This document shows positions 1 to 8,693 of a stretch of 36,446 bases of DNA, piece by piece. Location: contig CAWEME010000070.1 in the NCBI GenBank assembly GCA_963810055.1, forward strand, positions 1 to 36,446, in the 5' to 3' direction. How positions within the stretch are numbered: the first letter of the stretch is position 1; every line of letters starts with the position of its first letter. Under the pieces are notes generated by a model that had not been told where the DNA came from, ran no database searches, and saw only the letters and a list, made by a program, of their open reading frames with translations. This DNA comes from REEB95 sp963810055 (lineage in GTDB: Bacteria > Pseudomonadota > Alphaproteobacteria > ATCC43930 > CGMCC-115725). The translations under genes were made by a program, and so were the position numbers.

Positions 1-1
1 C

Positions 2-916
2 TATGTCCATTCTCCGATGCGCTACGCCTGGGACCTACAGCATCAATATCTTCGCCAGATGGGGCTTGAGCGCGGGATCAAGAGCATGCTGACGCGTTGG
101 CTTCTCCACAGAATGCGACAGTGGGACGCGAGAAGCGCGAATGGCGTTGATGTCTTCGTTGCGAATTCCGCGTACATCGCGCGGCGTATACAGAAGACCT
201 ATCGGCGCGATTCGATTGTTATTCCGCCTCCTGTAGCAGTTGAGGATTTCACACTCGAGACCAATAAAGACGATTTCTTCCTGGTGGTATCTCGTTTCGT
301 GCCATACAAACGAATTGATCTCATCGTCACAGCTTTTGCTGAGATGCCAGAGCATCGGCTGTTGGTCGTCGGCGATGGCCCCGAACGTTCGCGTATCCAT
401 GCGGCGGCGCGAGGAGCCAAGAATATTGAATTCAAAGCACCGGTGTCGAAGATAGAGCTCATAAATTTACTGCAGCGCTCATGCGCGTTCATTTATGCGG
501 CTGAGGAAGATTTCGGGATCACGATGGTTGAAGCGCAAGCCTGCGGCACGCCCGTCATTGCTTATCGCCGCGGCGGCGCAAGCGAGATTGTAATCGATAT
601 TGAGTCTGAGTCGCCGACCGGAATTTTATTCGAATCGCAGACATCCGAAGCGATCGTGCACGCCGTACAGCGCTTCGAACTTGTGCGCGACAGAATAACC
701 GCCGCGGCGTGCCGGGAAAATGCATTAAGATTTAGCATCATAAACTTTCGTGCAAAGATCACCGCGCTGGTCGAACGTTTGACTGGTTCCACGTCGAATC
801 TATCGAATCCCCCGACACCGGCTTTCTCATCGGTATCGCGATCGGACGAGGCAGGATACGCCGATTCCCTCGGCGAGTTTTGGCGGCCGAAATCGAACGA
901 CGAAACACGCCGCTAG
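2..916 (+). CDS. GT4-family glycosyltransferase (5' partial)
   Basis: Retaining glycosyltransferase with a GT-B fold, probably adding a sugar to a lipid-linked exopolysaccharide or O-antigen unit at the cytoplasmic face of the membrane. The reading frame is open to the window edge and reads YVHSPMRYAWD at its left end, a motif normally internal to WbaZ-like mannosyltransferases, so the true start lies upstream. The C-terminal half holds KRIDLIVTAF and the donor-binding stretch EEDFGITMVEAQACGTPVIA, with the EX7E glutamates of GT4 enzymes. The gene ends 11 bases before the next start, so the two glycosyltransferases are probably co-transcribed. Donor and acceptor cannot be read from the sequence. 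Confidence 0.9.
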   Translation, partial: YVHSPMRYAWDLQHQYLRQMGLERGIKSMLTRWLLHRMRQWDARSANGVDVFVANSAYIARRIQKTYRRDSIVIPPPVAVEDFTLETNKDDFFLVVSRFVPYKRIDLIVTAFAEMPEHRLLVVGDGPERSRIHAAARGAKNIEFKAPVSKIELINLLQRSCAFIYAAEEDFGITMVEAQACGTPVIAYRRGGASEIVIDIESESPTGILFESQTSEAIVHAVQRFELVRDRITAAACRENALRFSIINFRAKITALVERLTGSTSNLSNPPTPAFSSVSRSDEAGYADSLGEFWRPKSNDETRR

Positions 917-927
917 GCCATCGACGC

Positions 928-3213
928 ATGCAAGATATTCCGACGAACATACGAACTGCTGACAATCAGGGTCTGATGGTCAGTATCATCATCATCAATT
1001 ACAATTATGGCCGTTTCCTCGGCGCGGCGATCGAAAGTGCTCTCGCGCAGACTTGGAAGAATGTCGAGGTACTCGTCGTCGACGATGGTTCGACCGACGA
1101 ATCTCCGGATGTCATTGCTCGCTATGCCGGGCGCATCATCGCGATCCGCAAGGAAAACGGTGGCCAAGCTTCCGCGTTCAATATGGGTTTTCGTCACAGC
1201 AAAGGGCAACTCGTCATCCTTCTTGATGCCGACGATATGCTATATCCAGGTTGTGTCGCGCGCGTCGTACCCCGCTATCGACCCGGCATATCAAAGCTCC
1301 AATACAGGCTGGATACCATCGATGGTGCCGGCCGCAACCTGAATTTCACGTTCCCATTTTATCCGGAAATTCTTCTACCCGAAGAAATCAAGTCCCGCTC
1401 GATTACGTTTGGAACTTACCCTTGGCCCGTCGCCAGCGGTAATGTGTTTGCGCGAGACTTTCTAGCGCAGGCTCTTCCGATTCCCGATACATTCCGAAAT
1501 ATCGCAGACGGATATTTGAGTAAACTCGCTCCGCTCTATGGCGATGTTGAAACCCTGCACGACATACTCGCTGCTTATCGGGTTCATGGCGCCAATATCT
1601 GGGCTCAAAGTAATGCAAGCGGCGGTAAATATGCGGTATCGACGGGATACGAACTCGACATGGCTAAAGCGTTTAAAGAGAAGGCAACCAAACTAGGCTA
1701 CCCAATCCAAGATCGCCTTCTATTGCTGAATAAGAGCCATCTTGAGAGCCGCATCTTGTCGCGGCGGCTCTCACCGGACAAACATCCCGTGCCTGGGGAG
1801 CCGGTGACCAAACTCGTCTGGCTCGGCATATGTAGCGCCTGGGTGGCGCCTGACATAAATATATTTGGGCGGCTTTTATGGAGCCTTTGGTTTCCGACGA
1901 TCGGCTTTATGCCGAAACGGGCATTGAACTATCTGCTAAGCCAACTGCGCATGCAGAGCTTTCGAGCATCGATCGCGATTATTCTTGTCAACTTAAGCCG
2001 GAGGCGCCTTAAAGAAAGCACGGTATCGCGGCAGACTACCGCCAGACTATCTTCTCGTTTTTCAAGTTCCTCAGATTTCTCAAAGCAAAGCGCTAGATAT
2101 CCCTTACCAACGAAACTCGGATCTACGCTTGTCAGCATCGTCATAACAAACCACAACTACGGTAACTTCATTAATGAAGCCATTGATAGCGCCTTGTCAC
2201 AGACCTGGAAGAACGTTGAAATAATCGTCGTCGATGACGGTTCGACTGATAACTCGCGCGATGTGATCACGGCTCAAAAAGGTCAGATAAAGGCAATTTA
2301 TAAAGAGAATGGCGGCCAGACTTCGGCGTTCAATGCCGGATTCCAGGCGAGCACCGGAGATGTGGTGATCTTTCTCGATGCCGATGACCGGCTATATCCG
2401 GATTGCGTCGAGAGAGTAATGAGTGTTTGGAGTGCGGATACCGCCAAGGTTCAATATCGGTTGAATTCGATCGATGCCGAAGGTCATGACCTTCGCATGC
2501 CGTTTCCCTACTACATACGGGCGCTTCGCGAGGATGTTACCGAGGCACGACGTCAATTGTTACGCGTCGGAACCTATGCTTGGCCGGGCGCCAGCGGCAA
2601 TGCTTTCTCAAGGGCATTTTTACAGACCGAGCTACCGATTCCTGTGCAGTTCAAGCGAGCACCCGATGGATTGTTGAATTCACTTGCTCCCCTTTATGGC
2701 CCCGTCGTCACCATGCCCGACATACTCGCCGACTATCGGATCCATGGGGACAATGTCTTGGCTCAACAAAAGCTCGCACCGGAAAAGTATGCCGCGAATG
2801 TCAAATACGAGATGGAACGCCGAGACTACTTTCGTGACCGCGCTCATACGCTGGGCTATGAAATCCCGAAAACGATTCCATTGAAAAATAAGAAGCACAT
2901 AGAATTGCGTCTTCTGTCGCTGAGGCTCTGTCCGGAATTACACCCATTGCCGGCAGATCGAGCCAGAAATCTGGTTTGGTTGGGCATTCGTAGCATCATT
3001 TCGGCGCCGGACCTCAATTTCTTCGGAAGGTTGATGTGGATTTTGTGGTTCATTTTGCTGGGTATCCTACCGAGACGTGCCCTCGGGTTCCTAGTGGAGC
3101 ATTTACGCTTGCAAAGCAGGCGTGCGAGCATCGCCAGATTCATTCTGTCCTTATCCAGGCTGTCGACGGCACTCATCTCTCTGCACGCTGCAACCCGGCT
3201 CATTTCCGGCTGA
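928..3213 (+). CDS. Tandem double-domain GT2 glycosyltransferase
   Basis: Two complete GT2 (GT-A fold) modules in one 761-residue chain. Module 1 starts near residue 18 (VSIIIINYNYG) and module 2 near residue 402 (VSIVITNHNYG), a spacing of 384 residues. Each has VVDDGSTD, KENGGQ, an LDADD metal/donor motif, GTYxWPxASGN, LAPLYG and a C-terminal LVWLGI...FGRL.W.LWF...RAL segment, so the copies match over their whole length and not only in the catalytic core. Both DADD motifs are intact, so both may be active. The frame extends upstream to a TTG inside the previous gene, but ATG 928 or 976 is more likely. The likely job is transfer of two sugars, or processive transfer, in polysaccharide repeat assembly; substrates are unknown. 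Confidence 0.9.
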   Translation: MQDIPTNIRTADNQGLMVSIIIINYNYGRFLGAAIESALAQTWKNVEVLVVDDGSTDESPDVIARYAGRIIAIRKENGGQASAFNMGFRHSKGQLVILLDADDMLYPGCVARVVPRYRPGISKLQYRLDTIDGAGRNLNFTFPFYPEILLPEEIKSRSITFGTYPWPVASGNVFARDFLAQALPIPDTFRNIADGYLSKLAPLYGDVETLHDILAAYRVHGANIWAQSNASGGKYAVSTGYELDMAKAFKEKATKLGYPIQDRLLLLNKSHLESRILSRRLSPDKHPVPGEPVTKLVWLGICSAWVAPDINIFGRLLWSLWFPTIGFMPKRALNYLLSQLRMQSFRASIAIILVNLSRRRLKESTVSRQTTARLSSRFSSSSDFSKQSARYPLPTKLGSTLVSIVITNHNYGNFINEAIDSALSQTWKNVEIIVVDDGSTDNSRDVITAQKGQIKAIYKENGGQTSAFNAGFQASTGDVVIFLDADDRLYPDCVERVMSVWSADTAKVQYRLNSIDAEGHDLRMPFPYYIRALREDVTEARRQLLRVGTYAWPGASGNAFSRAFLQTELPIPVQFKRAPDGLLNSLAPLYGPVVTMPDILADYRIHGDNVLAQQKLAPEKYAANVKYEMERRDYFRDRAHTLGYEIPKTIPLKNKKHIELRLLSLRLCPELHPLPADRARNLVWLGIRSIISAPDLNFFGRLMWILWFILLGILPRRALGFLVEHLRLQSRRASIARFILSLSRLSTALISLHAATRLISG

Positions 3214-3282
3214 TGAGCGACGCGTCCGTAACGTGCCCTACTTATTATGGTTATGGACGGATCGCATCGGCCAAGTTCGTGC

Positions 3283-4761
3283 CTAATACGCGTTTTCCTG
3301 CTGAAATATTGCAATAAACGTTTTCAAAATGATCCATAGATCAAACCAGATCGACCAATTTTCGATGTAATACAAATCGTGCTCGGTCCGCTTTTGGATT
3401 TGTTCGGTAGTCTGCGTCTGGCCGCGCCAGCCATTGACCTGGGCCCACCCGGTTAAGCCTGGTTTAACGCGATGTCGCGCCAAGTAGGTATCGACGGCTT
3501 CGTCATAGAGCTGACTGCCAGCCTTCGCTTGCATCGGATGTGGCCGGGGACCGACAATCGACATCTCACCATTGAAAACATTCAAAAGCTGCGGCAATTC
3601 ATCGAGACTAAATCGCCGAAGGAAACGGCCAATGCGAGTAACGCGGTCGTCGTCGCGCGTGACCAGTTTGTTTGCGTCAGCATCAGTTGCTTCAATCCGC
3701 AAGGTCCGAAATTTGTATACGATGATAATTTTATTGTTATAGCCGTATCTCCGCTGACGAAAAATCACCGGTCCCGGGCTATCGAGCTTTATGGCAATGC
3801 TGATAAGAAACATGGCGGGAGCAAACAGAATGAGCAGTGCGCTACTTAAAAGCCTGTCCTCGAACCATTTGGCAATTCCGCTCCAGTTCTTGAGCGGGCT
3901 CTCGATCACATCGAAGATCAAGGCTCCGAGATTGTGGTCGAGCCTACGGATTGGGCAAACTTCCCCAAGTTGCTCCGCGCTCAAGCGTAAATCCACGGGA
4001 AGGGCTTTAAGCTTGTCCACAATGGCCTTTATTCGCTGCTCTTCGCTGAGCGGCAAGGCAATGATGATATCGTCGATTGGCGTGTGCCTGGCATATTGAA
4101 GAAGATCGTCGATTGTTCCGAGCATGCGAGGGCCCCATTCGCGCAACGCGATCTGGCTCTGCTGGTCATCGAACACACCAAGGATTTTCACCTGGCCCGC
4201 ATTCGTCTGACCCAGCCGCTCTATCAACCTGGCGCCGGGCTCGCCGGCACCGACGATAACCACGCTGCGCGAGAAAACGCCTTGACCTGTCCAATGATGG
4301 ATCATCGACTGAAGTGCGACCCGCTGCAAAAATAGGAAGCCCAGGGTCGATCCGCCCCAGATAATCGCCCATCCGCGTGAATACGATCCAGAAGTCTTAG
4401 TAACGAATGCGACCAGCAGAAGAATGGATAGTGCGCAGAACCAAATAAGCGTTACGCGCGTAAACTGCCAACGCAAACGCGAAAGACGCTCGAATTTGTA
4501 ACCTATGATGCGCTCGAAGCCCATCACGAATAGAATTGCGCCAACCGTTGAGATGAAGACGTACTCGCCGAAGTCGGCCAATTCTTGATCGCCAAGAATA
4601 ATAGAAATGTACAAAATGTAAGCTACCAACGCACAGAACAGCACGGTGACGAAATCGATCGCCTTGATCGCTCCCGGCAACGTTTCCGACGAGATCAGAC
4701 GCGTCCGCGTGCGAGGAGCGTAGCTTGTCGATTCAAAATGCTGTACGCGAGTGTCCATCAT
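3283..4761 (-). CDS. Polyprenyl-phosphate sugar-1-phosphate transferase (WcaJ/PssZ type)
   Basis: Integral membrane initiating enzyme of exopolysaccharide synthesis: it transfers a hexose-1-phosphate from a UDP-sugar to undecaprenyl phosphate. The 492 residues are typical of undecaprenyl-phosphate glucose phosphotransferases. Hydrophobic helices lie near residues 36-57, 68-82, 103-120 and 132-147. A Rossmann-like domain starts at GAGEPG (171-176). The membrane re-entrant helix is near 304-325, and the catalytic bacterial sugar transferase domain follows, with FRQRRYG, YKFRT and SLDELPQLLNVFNGEMS before GPRP. Tandem ATGs begin the gene and no clear Shine-Dalgarno is visible. It is convergent with the double glycosyltransferase, with a 69-base gap, which supports a shared polysaccharide locus. 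Glucose specificity is inferred only. Confidence 0.93.
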   Translation of the reverse strand: MMDTRVQHFESTSYAPRTRTRLISSETLPGAIKAIDFVTVLFCALVAYILYISIILGDQELADFGEYVFISTVGAILFVMGFERIIGYKFERLSRLRWQFTRVTLIWFCALSILLLVAFVTKTSGSYSRGWAIIWGGSTLGFLFLQRVALQSMIHHWTGQGVFSRSVVIVGAGEPGARLIERLGQTNAGQVKILGVFDDQQSQIALREWGPRMLGTIDDLLQYARHTPIDDIIIALPLSEEQRIKAIVDKLKALPVDLRLSAEQLGEVCPIRRLDHNLGALIFDVIESPLKNWSGIAKWFEDRLLSSALLILFAPAMFLISIAIKLDSPGPVIFRQRRYGYNNKIIIVYKFRTLRIEATDADANKLVTRDDDRVTRIGRFLRRFSLDELPQLLNVFNGEMSIVGPRPHPMQAKAGSQLYDEAVDTYLARHRVKPGLTGWAQVNGWRGQTQTTEQIQKRTEHDLYYIENWSIWFDLWIILKTFIAIFQQENAY

Positions 4762-4940
4762 TCATCAATCTGACCGATCACTCGATTTTGTCCATTTGTT
4801 CGGGCCGGAAGTAGCGGAAATCCTCCGTCATGCTGTCAGGTATTTGAATATAGCTCCCTGCGGAATCCGTGATCGGATACGAAGGAGTCGTATTGAAACT
4901 TTCGTGTGTCTGAAACACGACCAATGCCCCCGATATACCG

Positions 4941-5012
4941 TCGATCATTTTTGATCGAACATTTATTCGATTATATTATAATAACATTATAACAATTGTA
5001 TTACGAGCGGCA
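4941..5012. promoter_or_regulatory. AT-rich promoter block with a perfect palindrome
   Basis: A perfect inverted repeat, TCGATCA-TTTT-TGATCGA (4941-4958), is followed by about 50 bases of almost pure A+T with TATATT and TATAAT-like hexamers on both strands. This is the most promoter-like stretch in the gap and lies about 180 bases upstream of the sugar-1-phosphate transferase start on the minus strand. The palindrome would suit a dimeric regulator of polysaccharide synthesis. No regulator can be named. Confidence 0.35.
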
Positions 5013-5146
5013 AGATTTAGCTGGCCGTAACTATGTTTTGCAGTACATGGAATTGTAAAAGAATTAGTCGGGCAGCCAATGATATCGACATGCCCAGACG
5101 CCCCAACGGGTCAATTCACTGCAATGTCGATGTTATTCGGGCCCGC

Positions 5147-5155
5147 TGGTATAAT
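5147..5155 (+). promoter_or_regulatory. Possible extended -10 element
   Basis: TGGTATAAT is a perfect TGnTATAAT extended -10. No good -35 hexamer is present at the usual spacing, which extended -10 promoters can tolerate. It would give the decarboxylase transcript a leader of roughly 175 bases. Sequence match only. Confidence 0.3.
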
Positions 5156-5337
5156 GATAGATATGCGGATGGATTTTGCTTAGGGCCTTAAGAATGCTAT
5201 CATTCGTTAGCCTAGTTTCGGGTGAGTGTTTCACCAAATTTGGTATTGATGTCGCTTGCGTCCACAAGCTCGAGGACAAGATCGCGCATCAGTTATATGT
5301 GGCCAAGAAATAGGACTTAACCCCAAAGGAAGCCCCC

Positions 5338-6327
5338 ATGACCTCGACCAAGAAACGCATTCTCGTCACCGGCGGCGCCGGCTTCCTCGGCTCGCATCTG
5401 TGCGAACGGCTTTTGGCCGAGGGCAACGACGTGCTCGCGGTCGACAACTACTTCACCGGGCGCAAGGACAACATCGCCCACATCCTGCCGCAGACCAATT
5501 TCGAGGCGATGCGCCACGACATCTGCTTCCCGCTCTATGTCGAAGTGGACGAGATCTACAACCTCGCCTGCCCCGCCTCGCCGATCCACTACCAGTTCGA
5601 CCCGGTGCAGACCACCAAGACCAGCGTGCTGGGCGCGATCAACATGCTGGGCCTGGCCAAGCGGGTGAAGGCCAAGATCTTCCAGGCCTCGACCTCGGAG
5701 ATCTACGGCGACCCGACCGTGCACCCGCAGAAAGAGGAATACCGCGGCAACGTCAACACGCTGGGCCCGCGCGCCTGCTATGACGAGGGCAAGCGCTGCG
5801 CCGAGACGCTGTTCTTCGACTATTTCCGCCAGCACAAGCTGCGCATCCGCGTCGCCCGCATCTTCAACACCTACGGGCCGCGCATGCACCCCAATGACGG
5901 CCGCGTGGTGTCGAACTTCATCGTCCAGGCCTTGAAAGGCGAGGCGATCACGGTCTATGGCGACGGCAGCCAGACCCGCGCCTTCTGCTATGTCGACGAC
6001 CTGATCGAGGGCTTCGTGCGCCTGATGGCCGCGCCCGACAGCGTCACCGGGCCGATCAATCTCGGCAATCCGGTCGAAACCACGGTCATCGAGCTGGCCC
6101 AGAAGATCATCGCCATGACCGGTTCGCGCTCCCAGATCGAGCACCGCCCGCTGCCGGTCGACGATCCGATCCAGCGCTGCCCGGACATCTCCCGCGCCAG
6201 GGACACGCTCGGCTGGCAGCCGCGCGTGCCGCTCGAAACCGGCTTGCAGCACACCATCGCCTATTTCGACCGCCTCTTGACCGAGGGCGGCGAGAAGAAA
6301 AGCCCGACGCTCCGCGTCGTCAATTGA
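5338..6327 (+). CDS. UDP-glucuronate decarboxylase (UDP-xylose synthase)
   Basis: Cytoplasmic extended SDR enzyme converting UDP-glucuronate to UDP-xylose through an NAD-bound 4-keto intermediate, giving a pentose donor for the neighbouring glycosyltransferases. The sequence has the nucleotide-binding GGAGFLG (residues 12-18), the family signature NLACPASPIHYQ, an ASTSE active-site stretch (117-121) and the catalytic YDEGK (Tyr148, Lys152), followed by RIFNTYGPRM and the YGDGSQTRAFCYVDDL sugar-binding signature. At 329 residues it matches the single-domain bacterial UXS length. AAAGGA lies 7 bases before the ATG. Its codon use is more GC-rich than that of the preceding polysaccharide genes, so the two may have different histories. 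A related dehydratase is less likely because the CPASP motif is specific. Confidence 0.93.
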   Translation: MTSTKKRILVTGGAGFLGSHLCERLLAEGNDVLAVDNYFTGRKDNIAHILPQTNFEAMRHDICFPLYVEVDEIYNLACPASPIHYQFDPVQTTKTSVLGAINMLGLAKRVKAKIFQASTSEIYGDPTVHPQKEEYRGNVNTLGPRACYDEGKRCAETLFFDYFRQHKLRIRVARIFNTYGPRMHPNDGRVVSNFIVQALKGEAITVYGDGSQTRAFCYVDDLIEGFVRLMAAPDSVTGPINLGNPVETTVIELAQKIIAMTGSRSQIEHRPLPVDDPIQRCPDISRARDTLGWQPRVPLETGLQHTIAYFDRLLTEGGEKKSPTLRVVN

Positions 6328-6425
6328 GCCGCTAAGCCTTCCGCCTGAAACATTGAGCGCCTTCTTCTGGCCCTGCGCTAGCGCGCACTGCGGCGTGATG
6401 AGTTGGTAGGCACAAGAATGGTAGC

Positions 6426-6932
6426 CTAATCAGACACCTTCTTACTTTGGCAGTGCTCAAGCGCGCGGAACGTAAATCTCTGGGCGCGCTCAATATGCCG
6501 TTCGTATCGTGTCAGCTTGGCGAGCGTGTTGTCAGCGGCTGTGAGGCGGAAGAAAACCTCATCGATTTCGTTTGAGAGGTTGGTAGCACCATTGATCCAT
6601 TCGGTCCGGTATTTTTCGAATAGTTGCGTCTCGATGCGATAAACACGCCGCAGCCGCCAGGCACAGATAGCGATACGTTCCACCAGCTGATGTTCAATAA
6701 AGCCCTTAGGTTTGAATGATCGCACCCATTGGCGGAAGAAGCGTTGGAATTCCTCAACATCCTCGTCGAATAAAACCACCTGCTCTGCTGTGAGCCCATG
6801 TTTCAGGGCATTCATTCGTGAGGCGGCCTTGCCCGATCGCGTTTGAGGGCCCGTGCTTTTAAGCGCATTGCGCCGGTTGGCAGCGATCTGTAAAGCGGAG
6901 GCTTTCGACGACTCGTGTGATGAATCAGGCAT
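6426..6932 (-). CDS. Conserved protein with N-terminal STGP/NALKHGL motif
   Basis: Unknown function. The first 50 residues carry ANRRNALKSTGPQTRSGK and MNALKHGL, a signature common in small proteins of Proteobacteria, Planctomycetes and Acidobacteria, often near mobile DNA. The rest is charged and probably helical, with many Arg/Glu pairs. The motif is very basic and might bind nucleic acid, but that is inference. It starts 13 bases after the stop of the Rad52-HNH gene and is probably the last gene of that minus-strand operon. No strong ribosome binding site is visible, which suits translational coupling. Confidence 0.7.
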   Translation of the reverse strand: MPDSSHESSKASALQIAANRRNALKSTGPQTRSGKAASRMNALKHGLTAEQVVLFDEDVEEFQRFFRQWVRSFKPKGFIEHQLVERIAICAWRLRRVYRIETQLFEKYRTEWINGATNLSNEIDEVFFRLTAADNTLAKLTRYERHIERAQRFTFRALEHCQSKKVSD

Positions 6933-6945
6933 CAGTGCCGTTCGG

Positions 6946-8088
6946 CTAACTACTGCCGCCGTTTATGGCCGACGCCGGTAATGCGGGCTGGACCGTTGCC
7001 TCCGGTAATGCCGATACTTGTGCCGGATGACTTAGCCGCCAGAGCTTTTCGGCTTCTGTTAGGGCATCGATGTGATGCTCCTGCCACCAGGTCTCCTCTG
7101 AGCCCACGTCATGAAGCGCGCGGTGATGGAGGACGCAAAGCGGGACCACCCATTCATCGCTCACTTTCTTGCCCATGGCGCGGGGCTGGGCGAAACGCAA
7201 GTGATGCGCCTGGCTTGGGGTACGGCCGCAGACCAAACAGGGCAGGGAAGCGATGAATTTGAGGTGGGGTTCGTCCCGGATGCGTTTAGGGGCAGGGAGA
7301 GCAAGACCGGATTTATCAATCGCGCCCTCGCCCTGCCGCGCGCGGCTTTTGTCGTCGTGTTCCCAGTGCAAGATCTGTGAGCGATAAAGCCGTTCCAGCA
7401 CATCGGCATAATGGACGCCGTGCCTGGTCTTGAGTTCGGGCCAGACCGAACGCAGCTGGGCTATGGATGATTGATTGGCCTTCCAGAAGTCCTCGAGGTC
7501 GCCCGACCCCTTGGAATTGAGCAGGGCCTCTTTGGCTGCCGAGCAGTAGCCTTGCGGGTTATCGAATTTCTGGAAAGGTGCACCGGTGCTGGAGAAGAGG
7601 GTCCAGGTTACAGGTAAAGCGTCACCCTTCTGAGCCGCACTATCCGTTTTAGTACGGGCCACACCCACCTGATCCTTGTCGTAAAGCGCCAATCCGAAGA
7701 GGTTGCCGAATGTGGTTAGGGCCCGTTTGGTGGCATCGGTCTCGGCTTCCTTGAGGGCGCTTTCGTGTGCTTCGCCTAATGTGGATCCTGTGCCATGGCC
7801 CACGCCGCTTCCCTCACGCGAGACCAATGTCTTGCCGGCCCTGACCCGGATGCGCACCCGCGCGCAATAGGTGCAGGCCTTGGGATCCTGTCTCCCGTCC
7901 TGCCAGACGCATTCGGACCAGATGGTCTCCCGGTCCCAACCATCGAATCCGAAGACCCGGTTGGCCTCATCGATCACATGCCAGCCCTCGATATAGGAGA
8001 GCGTTTGGCCGCGCTGGTTACGGGTTTTGACAAAGCGCTCGGGCAGTTTGCCGGCGAGCTTCCGGATCTGGGTTTGGCTGAAGGCCAT
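6946..8088 (-). CDS. Rad52/Rad22-family annealing protein fused to an HNH-like zinc domain
   Basis: Predicted phage-type recombination mediator. Residues 1-145 match the Rad52 family: VKTRNQRGQTLSYIEGWHVI is followed by DEANRVFGFDGW, then a GHGTG loop and ESALKEAETDATKRALTTFG ahead of NLFGLALYDK, the region that binds single-stranded DNA in family members. Residues about 270-350 form a second domain, with LVCGRTPSQAHHL, VPLCVLHHRALHD and WWQEHH, an HNH/DUF968-like zinc-binding nuclease pattern (CxxC then HH, later C and HH). The start overlaps the Gp157 stop as TAATG, which implies translational coupling. Annealing in concert with DNA cutting is inferred. Whether the HNH site is catalytic is unknown; it may be structural. 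Confidence 0.85.
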   Translation of the reverse strand: MAFSQTQIRKLAGKLPERFVKTRNQRGQTLSYIEGWHVIDEANRVFGFDGWDRETIWSECVWQDGRQDPKACTYCARVRIRVRAGKTLVSREGSGVGHGTGSTLGEAHESALKEAETDATKRALTTFGNLFGLALYDKDQVGVARTKTDSAAQKGDALPVTWTLFSSTGAPFQKFDNPQGYCSAAKEALLNSKGSGDLEDFWKANQSSIAQLRSVWPELKTRHGVHYADVLERLYRSQILHWEHDDKSRARQGEGAIDKSGLALPAPKRIRDEPHLKFIASLPCLVCGRTPSQAHHLRFAQPRAMGKKVSDEWVVPLCVLHHRALHDVGSEETWWQEHHIDALTEAEKLWRLSHPAQVSALPEATVQPALPASAINGGSS

Positions 8089-8591
8089 TATTTCGTCCTC
8101 ACGGAGATGGTAGTGCCGCCATTGCCGAGATTGGCGCCGGGGATGGCCTGGCCGGCCGTGAGCGCTGCGAGCAGGCCCTTCTTGTCGAGCTTGGCTGGTT
8201 GCGGCTTCCAGAACACTTCAGGGATATCAGCCTCGTTGCAGACGACCAGCCCCGGTGGAACCGCCCGAAGCGATACCGTAAAATCGGGCTCCTGCAGCTT
8301 CTTCAGTTGGGCCCGTTCCATTACCTGGGTTAGAAGCGCCCGCATCCTTTCGGCCCGCGCCTCGAATCGCGACAGGCGCTCCTGCATGTCGCTTATCCGC
8401 ATGCCCAGGGCGGCCGCTAGGGAAAGGTCGCCCAAATAGCTCCGTACAGCCGCGGCGAGGGCCTCAGGGAGGTCGCTGATGCCCTCCAGCGTGTCCCGTA
8501 GGGTCTGGTCGTCGATATCCTGGTATTCTGCGAGGAGGTGCTCGCGAAGGTATTGGTACTCGGCTAGGTGTCGGCCAAGTGTCGAATCCAT
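8088..8591 (-). CDS. Siphovirus Gp157-family protein
   Basis: 167 residues with the Gp157 layout: a long helical or coiled-coil N-terminal half (residues about 1-115, with an alternating Leu/Arg/Glu pattern), then PDFTVSLRAVPPGLVV, the conserved beta segment, and a C-terminal DKKGLLAALTAGQAIPGANL motif. Gp157 proteins are phage-encoded and commonly sit beside single-strand annealing or single-strand binding genes, which fits the adjacent Rad52-like gene. Their exact role is not established; reported links are to phage recombination and resistance. It is the first gene of the minus-strand operon and reads away from the XRE regulator across a 50-base operator region. Confidence 0.85.
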   Translation of the reverse strand: MDSTLGRHLAEYQYLREHLLAEYQDIDDQTLRDTLEGISDLPEALAAAVRSYLGDLSLAAALGMRISDMQERLSRFEARAERMRALLTQVMERAQLKKLQEPDFTVSLRAVPPGLVVCNEADIPEVFWKPQPAKLDKKGLLAALTAGQAIPGANLGNGGTTISVRTK

Positions 8592-8627
8592 AATGTTTGC
8601 CTTCCTCTCAAACGGTCGGCTAATTCG

Positions 8628-8693
8628 ACATTAATGATGTAATATGATGCCAGAGATGTCAACATCAAAATTGTCAAATAACATTAATAATGT
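8628..8693. promoter_or_regulatory. Paired palindromic operators between Gp157 operon and XRE gene
   Basis: Two nearly identical dyads occur here: ACATTA-A-TGATGT at 8628-8640 (one mismatch) and ACATTA-A-TAATGT at 8681-8693 (perfect). Their centres are 53 bases apart, about five helical turns. Between them, GATGT-CA-ACATC (8655-8666) is a third perfect dyad with the half-sites everted. The spacing and location, between a divergent phage-type operon and a small HTH gene, suggest a cooperative repressor switch. Binding by the adjacent XRE protein is inferred. Confidence 0.6.

Larger units (their letters stand above)
4762..5337. other. Intergenic region between divergent polysaccharide genes
   Basis: These 576 bases hold no convincing gene. 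They separate the minus-strand sugar transferase from the plus-strand decarboxylase and so must contain both promoters. Visible structure: a hairpin with TCGTGT/ACACGA arms at 4902-4920, the AT-rich palindromic block at 4941-5012, and an extended -10 at 5147. The +67-codon frame at 4751-4954 has no recognisable family features and was not called. Confidence 0.6.

Noticed and set aside
4751..4954. 67-codon plus-strand frame starting inside the sugar transferase start
   Set aside because: No family resemblance and no independent ribosome binding site; it overlaps the presumed promoter region.
5317..6252. Long minus-strand open frame opposite the UDP-xylose synthase gene
   Set aside because: It is antisense to a gene with full family motifs; its His/Arg/Val-rich composition is that of a GC-rich shadow frame.
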